This document shows, piece after piece, positions 44,644 to 52,834 of a stretch of 64,000 nt of DNA; position 1 is the first letter of the stretch; every line of letters starts with the position of its first letter. Under the pieces are notes generated by a model that saw only the letters and a program-made list of their open reading frames with translations, was not told the DNA's origin and made no database searches. Source of the stretch: an uncultured Phycisphaerae bacterium (GTDB lineage: Bacteria; Planctomycetota; Phycisphaerae; UBA1845; Fen-1342); the NCBI GenBank assembly GCA_937928595.1, contig CALGJV010000015.1, forward strand, positions 1 through 64,000, in the 5' to 3' direction. The position numbers and the translations under genes were made by a program.

Positions 44644-46977
44644 TCACCCTTCGCGTTGCGCCTGCCACGCCGCGACGTACGCCTGTCCCAGGGCGACGCC
44701 CCCGTCCCCCGCCGGAACAACGCGGTTATACAGCACGCGCACCCCCTCCGCCCGCAACGCCGCCACCAGGCGACCGAGCAGCCGCCGGTTCGCGAAGCAC
44801 CCGCCCGACAGCGCCACGGTTCGCACCCCCGTCTCGGAAGCGGCGACCCGCACCGCGGCGTGCAGCGCGAGCGCGATCGTCTCGTGCAGTGCCGCGGCCA
44901 GCACCTGACTCGGCGCGCCTGCGAGGCGGCGGCGAGCCAGCTCCAGCAGCGCAGGAGCAAACGAGAACCGCAGCCCATCCCCCGTAATCCGCATCTCGCA
45001 CGGCAGACTCGCGGCCTCCGCGACGCCGTACGCCGCCGCTTCGACCGCCAACGCGCCCTCGGCCTCGTGCCGATTCCGCGCGCACAGGCCAAGCACAAAC
45101 GCCGCGGCGTCGAACACCCGGCCCAGGCTCGACGTCGGCGGCGCAGCCACGCCGCGCGTCATCTGAAGCTCCGCGCGACGTACGTCCGCGTCCGTCGGCA
45201 GCGTTGCCGCCCCGGCTGCTTCCGACGGTTGCTCCCGCCAGCGCTGCAACAACCGTGTCAGCACCGTCGCCCACTCGTCCGGGGCTGCCGCCCGCAGCAA
45301 AGCGGCCGCCGGCCGCCACGTCTCGAGCGCCGCCGCGTCGCCCCCGACGAGCGGGTAGTACTCGTGCCGCCCAATCCGGCGAAAGTCGCCCCGGTGGCAC
45401 CAGAGGAGTTCGCAGCCCCACACGGCCCCGTCCGTGCCGTGCCCGGTGCCGTCGCACGCCAGCCCGAGCACCGGTCCCGGCTCCGCGTGCTCCGCCATCA
45501 CGCTCGCGATGTGTGCGTGGTGGTGCTGGACCGGCACGCAGGGCAGCCCCCGCGACTGCGCGTACTCCGTGGACAGGTAGCGCGGGTGCAGGTCAGACGC
45601 CAGCCGCTCCGGTCGGATCGCCGTCAGCGCTTCCAGCCGGGCGATCGCCGCGATGTAGTGCCGATACGCCGGGGCGTTGCCCAAATCCCCGAGATGCTCG
45701 CTCACCACGGCCTCGCGGGCGTCGAGCAAGCATACGGCGGCCTTCAGGTCGGCGCCCACCGCCAGGATCACCGGGCCCGGCGGGCGCTGGATCGGTAGCG
45801 GCCGGGGCGCGTAACCGCGCGCCCGGCGTACGGGAATCACGTCGCCCTCGAACGTGAACACGACGGAATCGTCGATCGGCCGCGCGATTTCACGATCATG
45901 CACGAGGAAGGCATCGGCCACGTCGCTCAGATACTCGAGCGCCTCCTCGTCACGATAGGTCAGCGGGTGGCCGGACAGGTTGGCCGACGTGAGGACCAGC
46001 GGCCCGAGCCCGGTCGCCAGCAGCAGGTGATGAACCGGCGCGTACGGCAGCAGCAGGCCGTAATCCACGACACCTGGCGCCACGGACGGGGCGAGCAGCT
46101 CGCCACGCCGCGGCGCCAACACGATCGGCGCCGCGGGCGACGTCAGCGCCGCCGCGTCCGCCGGGGTCAACGCGACCAACTGCTCCGCGGCGGCCACGTC
46201 GCGCACGAGCACCGCGAGCGGCTTGCCGTCGCGCAGCTTTCGCCGTCGCAGGCGCTGCACGACGTCCTCGCGGTCGGCCCGGCACGCCAGGTGATAGCCG
46301 CCGATGCCCTTCACCGCGACGATTTCGCCGGCCGCCAGCCGCTCGGCGGCCGCTTGCAGGGCCGCGTCGCCGCGCGCCGTCGTGGTCCCGCGGACCAGCA
46401 GCCGCAGTTCAGGGCCGCAGACGGCGCACGCGTTCGGCTGCGCGTGGAACCGGCGGTCGGCCGGGTCGGCGTACTCGCGGGCGCAGGCCGCGCACATCGT
46501 GAAGGCCGCCATCGTCGTGTTCGGCCGGTCGTACGGCACGGTGCGGATGATCGAGTACCGCGGGCCGCAGTTCGTGCAGTTCGTGAACGGGTAGCGAAAG
46601 CGGCGATCGCCGGGATCGAAGAGCTCGCGCTGGCAATCGGCACAGGTGGCCGCGTCGGGCGTAACCTCGGGCCGCCCGCCGCCCTCCGTGTCGGACGCGA
46701 CGATCTGGAACCCGGCGGCGCCGTGTGGTGGCCGCTCCTCGACCGTCACGTGCGTGATCCGCGCCAGCGGCGGCAGGCGGTGGTACAGGTCGTGCTCGAA
46801 CGCGGCCAGGCGCTCGGCCGGGCCCTCGACCTCCACCGCCGCCCCGAGGGTGTCGTTGGCCACCCACCCCGCCAGCCCGTGGGCCACGGCCGTGCGAAAA
46901 ACGAACGGCCGGAACCCGACGCCCTGCACCTGCCCGCGCAGGCTGTAGCGGCGGCGGATGTGGACGGGCTCAGGCAT
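44644..46977 (-). CDS. hypF: carbamoyltransferase HypF (NiFe-hydrogenase maturation)
   Basis: 777 residues. Makes the thiocarbamate precursor of the CN ligands of NiFe hydrogenase from carbamoyl phosphate. Domain order is complete. The acylphosphatase domain has GQVQGVGFRPFVFRTA. Two zinc fingers follow (CADCQRELFD...CTNCGPR and CAACAREYAD...CAVCGPE). The YrdC-like domain has AVKGIGGYHLAC. The Kae1-like domain shows VQHHHAHIASVMAEH and ALSGGCFANRRLL. No hypABCDE or hydrogenase gene is in the window, so it is isolated here. It ends with a U-run (TACTTTTTTCACG) just after the stop. Confidence 0.93.
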   Translation of the reverse strand: MPEPVHIRRRYSLRGQVQGVGFRPFVFRTAVAHGLAGWVANDTLGAAVEVEGPAERLAAFEHDLYHRLPPLARITHVTVEERPPHGAAGFQIVASDTEGGGRPEVTPDAATCADCQRELFDPGDRRFRYPFTNCTNCGPRYSIIRTVPYDRPNTTMAAFTMCAACAREYADPADRRFHAQPNACAVCGPELRLLVRGTTTARGDAALQAAAERLAAGEIVAVKGIGGYHLACRADREDVVQRLRRRKLRDGKPLAVLVRDVAAAEQLVALTPADAAALTSPAAPIVLAPRRGELLAPSVAPGVVDYGLLLPYAPVHHLLLATGLGPLVLTSANLSGHPLTYRDEEALEYLSDVADAFLVHDREIARPIDDSVVFTFEGDVIPVRRARGYAPRPLPIQRPPGPVILAVGADLKAAVCLLDAREAVVSEHLGDLGNAPAYRHYIAAIARLEALTAIRPERLASDLHPRYLSTEYAQSRGLPCVPVQHHHAHIASVMAEHAEPGPVLGLACDGTGHGTDGAVWGCELLWCHRGDFRRIGRHEYYPLVGGDAAALETWRPAAALLRAAAPDEWATVLTRLLQRWREQPSEAAGAATLPTDADVRRAELQMTRGVAAPPTSSLGRVFDAAAFVLGLCARNRHEAEGALAVEAAAYGVAEAASLPCEMRITGDGLRFSFAPALLELARRRLAGAPSQVLAAALHETIALALHAAVRVAASETGVRTVALSGGCFANRRLLGRLVAALRAEGVRVLYNRVVPAGDGGVALGQAYVAAWQAQREG

Positions 46978-47068
46978 TCCGGCATGCTCCGGGCGGCGCG
47001 GCGCGTGGAGTAGAGTGCCCGCGCCGCCGCCGCCGGATTCTATCGCCGCCGCTCAGTGCCCGGGGCCC

Positions 47069-47097
47069 GCGACAGCGCCCGCCGTCCGCCGTATAGT
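47069..47097 (+). promoter_or_regulatory. promoter of the second fused permease
   Basis: GCGACA (47069-47074), a 17-nt spacer and TATAGT (47092-47097) followed by CTCGCGG. A further -10-like TAGAGT with GCCCGC lies at 47011-47016. Confidence 0.45.
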
Positions 47098-47144
47098 CTC
47101 GCGGCGACGCCGATGCCGGAGCCTTGTGCCGAGTATTGAGCCGC

Positions 47145-48875
47145 ATGCCGCGACGCCCGTGGAGCCTGTTCCTGACACTGCTGCTGCTGGGCCTGCTCGG
47201 GCTCACGCTGCTCGCTCCGATTTACGCGGTGGTACGGGCCGGCTTCGTCGATTCCGACGGCGGCTTCACGCTAAGCCACCTCCACTGGGTTTTGACCGAT
47301 GACCTCTACCTCGAGGGGCTCTGGAACAGCGTCTGGCTGGGGCTGTGGACAACCGTGCTGTGCCTGGTCGTCTCCATCCCGCTCGCGCTGCTGGCCGAGC
47401 ACTACAGCTTCGCCGGGCGGCGCTGGTGGCTGGCGCTCGTGCAGGTGCCGATGATCCTGCCGCCGTTCGTCGGCGCGATCGGGTTGAAGGGCCTGCTCTC
47501 TCGCAACGGCGGCATCAACCTGCTGCTCATGCACTGGGGGCTGATCGACCCGAGCCAGCCGATCGACTTCCTGAAGTACCCGTTCTGGTCGTGCGTGGTG
47601 CTCGAGGCCCTCTACCTCTACCCCATCACGTTCCTCAACGTGCAGGCGGCGCTGGCCAACATCGACCCGGCCCTCGAGGAAGCCGCCCGCAACCTTGGCT
47701 CGAGCCCCTGGCGGCGCTTCTGGAGCATCACGCTGCCCCTCATGCGGCCGGGCGTCTTCGCCGGCGCCACGATCGTTTTCATCTGGTCGTTTACCGAGCT
47801 CGGCACCCCGCTCATGGTCGGGTTCCGGGCGGTCACGGCGGTGCAGGTCTACGACGACCTCAGCACGACCAATCCCGCGGCCGAAACGTACGCGCTCGTC
47901 GTCGTCATGCTGGTCGCGAGCGTGCTGTTGTACCTTGTCGGCAAGCTCGTGCTCGGGCGACCCACGGCGGGCATGCTGGCCAAGGCCACCGTCGCCGCCC
48001 AGCCGCGGCGGCTCGGCGGGCCCGGGACCCTGGCGGTGACCCTGCCGTTCGCGGCCGTCTTCACGGTCGCCGTTCTGCCGCACGTGGCCGTGGTCCTCGG
48101 CAGCATCACGTCGACCGGCCTGATCGAGCTGGCGCCCGAAAAGCTCACGCTGCGCTTTCACGCCCAGTTGCTGTCCGACCTGTGGCATCCCGGCGACGCC
48201 ACCCGCAACCTGGCCGCGCTCAGCGTCGTCAACAGTTTCAAGTACTCGATCCTCGCGACGGCCGTGGACCTCGTCCTCGGCTTCGCGATCGCCTACCTGG
48301 TTGTCCGGCGCCGCTCGTGGCTCACGGGATTGCTCGACGGCCTGGCCATGCTGCCGCTGGCGGTGCCCGGGCTGGTCATGGCGTTCGGCTACTTTGTCAT
48401 GACCCAGGGCGACGGGCCCTTCTCCGCCCTCAACCCCCTCCGCTCGGCCACCGGCACGACCGTGCTGCTGGTCGTCGCGTACTCCGTGCGCCGTCTGCCG
48501 TTCCTCGTGCGGTCGTGCGCGGCCGGGCTCGAGCAGACCTCCGTCGCCCTGGAGGAAGCCGCCGCGAACCTCGGGGCCCGCTCGCTGCGCACGCTCGGGT
48601 CAATCGTCGTGCCGCTGTTGACCGCGAACTTCATTGCGGGCGGCCTGCTGGTCTTCAGCCGGTCGATGCTCGAGGTATCGGACAGCCTGATCCTCGCGTT
48701 CGACAAGAACGCGTACCCCATGACGAAGGCGATCTACGACCTGGCCGACAACCCGAACGCCGGGCTTCAGATGGCCTCGGCGCTGGGTGTGTGGGGCATG
48801 CTGCTGCTCGTCGTGACGATCGTCGGCGCGTCGCTCGCGCTCGGCAAGCGGCTCGGCGCGCTGTTCCGCGCGTAG
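47145..48875 (+). CDS. fused two-domain ABC permease (iron(III)/2-aminoethylphosphonate-type family)
   Basis: 576 residues with about twelve membrane helices in two BPD_transp_1 halves. EAA loops are LEEAARNLGSSPWRRFWSITLPLM and LEEAAANLGARSLRTLGSIVVPLL. It is closer to canonical than the permease at 30-31.6 kb. It stands alone: no binding protein or ATPase adjoins it. Substrate is likely iron or a phosphonate. ATG at 47145; an upstream TTG adds only seven residues. Confidence 0.85.
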   Translation: MPRRPWSLFLTLLLLGLLGLTLLAPIYAVVRAGFVDSDGGFTLSHLHWVLTDDLYLEGLWNSVWLGLWTTVLCLVVSIPLALLAEHYSFAGRRWWLALVQVPMILPPFVGAIGLKGLLSRNGGINLLLMHWGLIDPSQPIDFLKYPFWSCVVLEALYLYPITFLNVQAALANIDPALEEAARNLGSSPWRRFWSITLPLMRPGVFAGATIVFIWSFTELGTPLMVGFRAVTAVQVYDDLSTTNPAAETYALVVVMLVASVLLYLVGKLVLGRPTAGMLAKATVAAQPRRLGGPGTLAVTLPFAAVFTVAVLPHVAVVLGSITSTGLIELAPEKLTLRFHAQLLSDLWHPGDATRNLAALSVVNSFKYSILATAVDLVLGFAIAYLVVRRRSWLTGLLDGLAMLPLAVPGLVMAFGYFVMTQGDGPFSALNPLRSATGTTVLLVVAYSVRRLPFLVRSCAAGLEQTSVALEEAAANLGARSLRTLGSIVVPLLTANFIAGGLLVFSRSMLEVSDSLILAFDKNAYPMTKAIYDLADNPNAGLQMASALGVWGMLLLVVTIVGASLALGKRLGALFRA

Positions 48876-48897
48876 CCCCGCCCGCCGCTGCGCGTTG

Positions 48898-48913
48898 CGG
48901 CAGCCTTCTGCCG
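48898..48913. terminator. hairpin between convergent permease and P5C dehydrogenase genes
   Basis: CGGCAG-CCTT-CTGCCG, perfect 6-bp stem in a 49-nt convergent gap. No U-tract; a possible bidirectional terminator. Confidence 0.4.
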
Positions 48914-48924
48914 ACCGCCCGCGC

Positions 48925-50508
48925 TTACAGCCGCTCCGTGATGCTCTTGCCCTGCATGAACAGCAGCAGGTAGTCGCGGCCGCCGGCCTTGCTGTCGGTG
49001 CCCGACATGTTGAACCCGCCGAACGGCTGCACGTCGACGAGCGCGCCGGTGCATTTGCGGTTGAGGTACAGGTTGCCGCAGTGAAAATCGTGCCGCGCCC
49101 GCTCGAGCCGGAAGCGATCGTTCGAGTACAGCGCCCCGGTCAGCCCGAACTTCGTCCCGTTCGCGATGTCCAGGCCGTCCTCGAAGCTTCGCGCGCGGAT
49201 CACCGCCAGCACCGGCCCGAAGATCTCCTCCTGCGCGATCCGCGCGTTGCGATCGACCCCCTCGATGATGGTCGGCGGGATGAAGTGGCCGCCGGTGGGC
49301 ACGCAGGCTCCGCCGACCTCTGCCACGCCGCCTTTCACCGCCCCACCGAGCACGAGCCGGCCTTCCTTCCGGCCGATGTCGATGTACCCGTTGATGCTCT
49401 GGAACGCGTGCGCGTCGATGACCGCGCCCATGAAGCAGTTTTCTTCCCCCGTCGTGTCGCCGATGGTCAGCCTCTTGGTCCGCTCCACGACCCGCGCCAG
49501 CACGTCGTCGTACACCGCCTCATGCAGGATCGCCCGCGAGCAGGCCGAGCACTTCTGCCCTTGAAAGCCGAAGGCCGACGCGACGATGCCCTCGGCCGCC
49601 GCCTCGCGGTCGGCGGTTTCGTCCACCAGGATGCAGTCCTTGCCGCCCATCTCCAGGATGGTCCGCTTGAGCCAGATCTGACCCGGCGCGATCTTCCCGC
49701 AGCGCTCGAAGATCCGCAGTCCCACTTCCATCGAGCCGGTGAACGACACGAAACGGGTCTGCGGATGATCCACGAGGTAGTCGCCGACCTCGGCGCCCGA
49801 GCCGGGGCAGTAGTTCAGCACGCCCGGCGGCAGCCCGGCCTGCTCGAACACCTCGGCCATCTTGGCGGCGATCACCGGCGAGGTGCTGGCCGGCTTGAGC
49901 ACCACCGTGTTGCCCGTCACGATCGCGGCGCCGGTCATGCCCGTGCAGATCGCCAGTGGGAAGTTCCACGGCGGGATGACGACGCCCACCCCCAGCGGAA
50001 TGTAGCGCAGCTCGTTCTCCTCGCCCGGATACGGCGTGACCGGCTGCGGACCCCCGAGCCGCAGCATCTCGCGCGCGTAGAAATCGAGAAAGTCGATCGC
50101 CTCGCACACGTCCGCGTAGGCTTCGATCCAGCTCTTGGAGACCTCAAAGCACATCCACGCCGCCAGCTCATAGATCCGACGGCGCATGATCGCCGCCGCC
50201 TTCAACAGCACGCGGGCCCGCGTCTCGTGGTCCACCTTGCGCCACGTCTGGAATGCCGCCGCCGCGACGCGAATCGCCTGCTCCGCCTGCTCCCGCGAGG
50301 CCTTGCCCACGGACCCGACGACCGTATCACTCCGCGCCGGCATGTACGACGCGATCCGCTGGCTCGTCTCGATCCGCTCTGGGCCGATTCGCAGGGGGTA
50401 CGTCCGGCCGAGCTGGCCGCGGACTTCCGCCAGCGCGGCCAGCATCTTCTGCCGCGGTTCCGGTTCGGCGAAATTCACATACGGTTCGGGTCGGTACGGC
50501 GTCAGCAT
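48925..50508 (-). CDS. pruA: L-glutamate gamma-semialdehyde (P5C) dehydrogenase
   Basis: Oxidises glutamate semialdehyde to glutamate with NAD in proline/arginine breakdown. 527 residues, stand-alone RocA type. Motifs: cofactor-site strand VVIPPWNFPLAI, SFTGSMEVG, catalytic Glu in LEMGGKD, catalytic Cys in GFQGQKCSACSR and QEEIFGPVLAVI, then a C-terminal GGRDYLLLF. ATG at 50508. No proline dehydrogenase is fused or adjacent. It shares an upstream region with the divergent HAD gene. Confidence 0.92.
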   Translation of the reverse strand: MLTPYRPEPYVNFAEPEPRQKMLAALAEVRGQLGRTYPLRIGPERIETSQRIASYMPARSDTVVGSVGKASREQAEQAIRVAAAAFQTWRKVDHETRARVLLKAAAIMRRRIYELAAWMCFEVSKSWIEAYADVCEAIDFLDFYAREMLRLGGPQPVTPYPGEENELRYIPLGVGVVIPPWNFPLAICTGMTGAAIVTGNTVVLKPASTSPVIAAKMAEVFEQAGLPPGVLNYCPGSGAEVGDYLVDHPQTRFVSFTGSMEVGLRIFERCGKIAPGQIWLKRTILEMGGKDCILVDETADREAAAEGIVASAFGFQGQKCSACSRAILHEAVYDDVLARVVERTKRLTIGDTTGEENCFMGAVIDAHAFQSINGYIDIGRKEGRLVLGGAVKGGVAEVGGACVPTGGHFIPPTIIEGVDRNARIAQEEIFGPVLAVIRARSFEDGLDIANGTKFGLTGALYSNDRFRLERARHDFHCGNLYLNRKCTGALVDVQPFGGFNMSGTDSKAGGRDYLLLFMQGKSITERL

Positions 50509-50554
50509 GGATCGGGCTCCGAGCGGGGTTGCAACCTCCAGTCAACCGGGCCGC

Positions 50555-50560
50555 ATTATA
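50555..50560 (-). promoter_or_regulatory. -10 element of pruA
   Basis: Perfect TATAAT on the minus strand with a weak -35; expected start near 50548, leader about 40 nt. Confidence 0.5.
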
Positions 50561-50599
50561 CGTCGCGGCCGGGCCGCGCGACGAGCCGCCAGCGGCCGG

Positions 50600-50605
50600 T
50601 ATAAT
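50600..50605 (+). promoter_or_regulatory. -10 element of the HAD phosphatase gene
   Basis: Perfect TATAAT followed by GCCGCC and then directly the ATG at 50612, six bases after the hexamer. Transcription would start at or next to the A of the start codon. Confidence 0.52.
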
Positions 50606-50611
50606 GCCGCC

Positions 50612-51544
50612 ATGTCCCAGCCCCAACGGCGGCGCGCCGTTTTCACGGCGGCCCTGGCGGTCTTCGGCCTACCCACGAGCGCCTGCCGCGGTCCGGTGGT
50701 CAGCGTGGACGACGCGGTCGTCGGCGGCGGCGCCTCGGCGCGTCTCGCCGCGGTCGTCGAGTACGAGCCCGCCTGGGGCCTCCGCAAGAACGCCGAGGGC
50801 ATCCCCGTGGGCTTCTTCATCGACGGCCGCGAGATCGGCCGGGCCAAGACCGATGAGGAGGGTCTCGCGGCGCTCGAGCGGAAAGTCGCGCCGGGCGTCA
50901 CCCACTTCGAGGCGCGGGCCGAATCGGCGGCGGGGCCCGCCCGCGCCACCGGGCGTGTTTTTCGCTGGGAGGCCGACCGCGTCATCATCGCAGTCGATAT
51001 CGATCACACGCTCGCCCGGACGGACTATGACTCTTTGATCCGACCGGACGAAGAGGAGAATAGCGGCACGCTGAAACACTCCGCCGCCACGCTCCGGGAC
51101 CTCGCCGGCAACTTCCACATCTTGTATCTCACGGGGCGACCCCGGATGCTGCTGGACAAGACGCGGGCCTGGCTGCGAGAACGCGGTTACCCTGATGGGC
51201 CCGTCATCACGTCCCGGGGATTACGCGAGATGCTTCGACCGGGCGCGTTCAAGACCCGCGAGCTGCGCAGGCTCCGGTCGCAATGGCCGACACTGCGGAT
51301 CGGCGTGGGCGACAAGGCCAGCGACGCGGAGGCGTACGGCGCTAACGGAATGCTGACGCTCATCATCGCACGCGAGCGCGAGAGCCGCTTCGGCTTCCAC
51401 GCGCTCGTGTTCCGCGACTGGAAGGAGCTCGCGCGCTTCATCGCCGACAACCGGCGCATCCTCGCCGACCCGGTTGCCCTGGAAGCCGCGCTGGACGGCA
51501 AGACACCCTTGGCGTGGACCTTGCCCCGCTACCGCGCCGATTAA
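50612..51544 (+). CDS. exported lipin/LNS2-like HAD phosphatase
   Basis: 310 residues. The N-terminus QPQRRRAVFTAALAVFGLPTSAC looks like a Tat-type export signal, possibly with a cysteine anchor at 25. Residues 30-120 look like a beta-sandwich. From 125 on there is a HAD fold with nucleophile motif D129-I-D131-H-T, LYLTGRP (171-177), K214 and a final acidic motif GDKASDAEAY (D234, D238). The spacing and YLTGRP..TR.WL wording resemble the LNS2/lipin phosphatidate-phosphatase domain. Substrate is uncertain; a phospholipid headgroup or phosphatidate is possible. No ribosome site precedes the ATG. Confidence 0.72.
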   Translation: MSQPQRRRAVFTAALAVFGLPTSACRGPVVSVDDAVVGGGASARLAAVVEYEPAWGLRKNAEGIPVGFFIDGREIGRAKTDEEGLAALERKVAPGVTHFEARAESAAGPARATGRVFRWEADRVIIAVDIDHTLARTDYDSLIRPDEEENSGTLKHSAATLRDLAGNFHILYLTGRPRMLLDKTRAWLRERGYPDGPVITSRGLREMLRPGAFKTRELRRLRSQWPTLRIGVGDKASDAEAYGANGMLTLIIARERESRFGFHALVFRDWKELARFIADNRRILADPVALEAALDGKTPLAWTLPRYRAD

Positions 51545-51568
51545 CCGCGGTACCCGGGACCAACGAAC

Positions 51569-51595
51569 ACGGGCAGCCGCGCCGCCCGTTTCTAT
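51569..51595 (+). terminator. probable terminator of the HAD gene
   Basis: ACGGGC (51569-51574) pairs with GCCCGT (51584-51589), with partial inner pairing, followed by TTCTAT. Located 24 nt after the stop, between convergent genes. Confidence 0.5.
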
Positions 51596-51614
51596 CCGAG
51601 TGCGCGTGCCATCG

Positions 51615-52580
51615 TCACAGCCGCCGGCGCCCGCCCGCGACAAGCGCCCCGCCCAGCGCCACCAGCAAGAGCGTGCCCGGCTCCGGCACGATCGCGCCGG
51701 GGACGGCCTGCGCCGCGGTGGCCGGATCCCCCGGCGTCGCCGTGCTCGCCAGAGCCGTCAGCAGGTCATTGGCCGCGCTGCCGTCGCGCTGGACGACAGC
51801 CTGCATGAGCAGCGCCGCGACGTCGGGATTGTCGGCGGTCGTGCCGGCCACGCGTGTGTTGGCCTGAAGGCTGGCCCGAATCGCGTCGTTGATGCGATCG
51901 ATCGGCGACTGCGGGAAATTGGCCTCCAGCGCCGTCGTGTCAAAACCCAGCGCCGTCAGCAACGCCAACGCCCCGTCGACGAAGATGTTGCCCTGGATGT
52001 TGATCGGACCGACGTCGAAGTTCGTCGGCTGGCTGTCCTTGACCAACACGCCGTCGAGCAGGAACTGCGAGTTCGCGTTCCGCATCGTCAGCGAGAGGTT
52101 GTAGAAGCCGAGCGGGTTCAACTCGAGGTTGCCGCCCATGCTGAACGTCCCCAGCAGTTCCGCGTCCTGCGCGCCGAGCTGCGAGCGGATGTCGTAATTC
52201 AGGTTGTTGATGTTCACGTCCGCCTGCACGTTCCGAAACGAACGGCCGCTGTAGCCCAACGTCATCTGCGTCGTGCCGGACAACGTCATTTCCCCCAGTC
52301 CTGCAAAATGGAAGGTTTCGGCCCGCCCGCGCGCGTCCACGCCGAACGTGCGGTCGACCTCCAGCTGGTACCCGCGACCGAAACCCCGCGGCACGATCCG
52401 CACCCGGCCGGACCGGGCTCCGTTGACGCGCGTGCCGTCGCCGGTCGCGTTGAGCGGGTAGCCGCTCGGCGTCGCCGCCAGCTGGATGCCTCGGTAAATG
52501 TCTTCCCAAACTCCGCCCAGCGCCAGGTCGGCACCCACCAGTCCAACCAGAACGGGCACGGCCCACACCGCTCGGTTCAT
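51615..52580 (-). CDS. PEP-CTERM sorting-signal protein
   Basis: 321 residues. Signal peptide MNRAVWAVPVLVGLVGADLALG. The middle is beta-rich with Asn repeats (NVQADVNINNLNYDI, MGGNLELNPLGFYNLSLTM). The C-terminus VPEPGTLLLVALGGALVAGG-RRRL is a textbook PEP-CTERM signal: PEP, one membrane helix, then basic residues. It should be processed by an exosortase and placed at the cell surface. The body has no recognised family. ATG at 52580 with GAGGTG upstream; longer frames add a basic non-signal stretch. Confidence 0.85.
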   Translation of the reverse strand: MNRAVWAVPVLVGLVGADLALGGVWEDIYRGIQLAATPSGYPLNATGDGTRVNGARSGRVRIVPRGFGRGYQLEVDRTFGVDARGRAETFHFAGLGEMTLSGTTQMTLGYSGRSFRNVQADVNINNLNYDIRSQLGAQDAELLGTFSMGGNLELNPLGFYNLSLTMRNANSQFLLDGVLVKDSQPTNFDVGPINIQGNIFVDGALALLTALGFDTTALEANFPQSPIDRINDAIRASLQANTRVAGTTADNPDVAALLMQAVVQRDGSAANDLLTALASTATPGDPATAAQAVPGAIVPEPGTLLLVALGGALVAGGRRRL

Positions 52581-52623
52581 ACGACACCTCTTGCGGAGTC
52601 CGCGTCGGCGGACCAACCGAAAC

Positions 52624-52652
52624 ACGATAGACCCTCGGCGCGGCGGATTCAA
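52624..52652 (-). promoter_or_regulatory. promoter of the PEP-CTERM gene
   Basis: On the minus strand TTGAAT (52652-52647), a 17-nt spacer and TATCGT (52629-52624). Leader about 37 nt. Confidence 0.58.
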
Positions 52653-52740
52653 CCGCAGGCCGGCCTCTTTGTATCTTATCGGAGAGGGCGCCCCGTGGGT
52701 TCATTCGCCGCCGGGTCAAGACGGCCCTCTTGCTCCGAGG

Positions 52741-52746
52741 TATACT
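52741..52746 (+). promoter_or_regulatory. -10 element of the HEAT-repeat gene
   Basis: TATACT followed by GCCGCTC; no convincing -35. Leader about 80 nt. Confidence 0.38.
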
Positions 52747-52834
52747 GCCGCTCCCGCTCGGGTCGGCCGCCCCGCGGGGCTAACCGCGGAAGCGGCGCGG
52801 GGTCTTACGCTCCGGAAGCGGCCAGGAAGGCGCG

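Noticed and set aside
47011-47016. TAGAGT as the main promoter of the second permease
   Set aside because: No -35 and a 128-nt leader; TATAGT at 47092 with GCGACA at 17 nt fits better.
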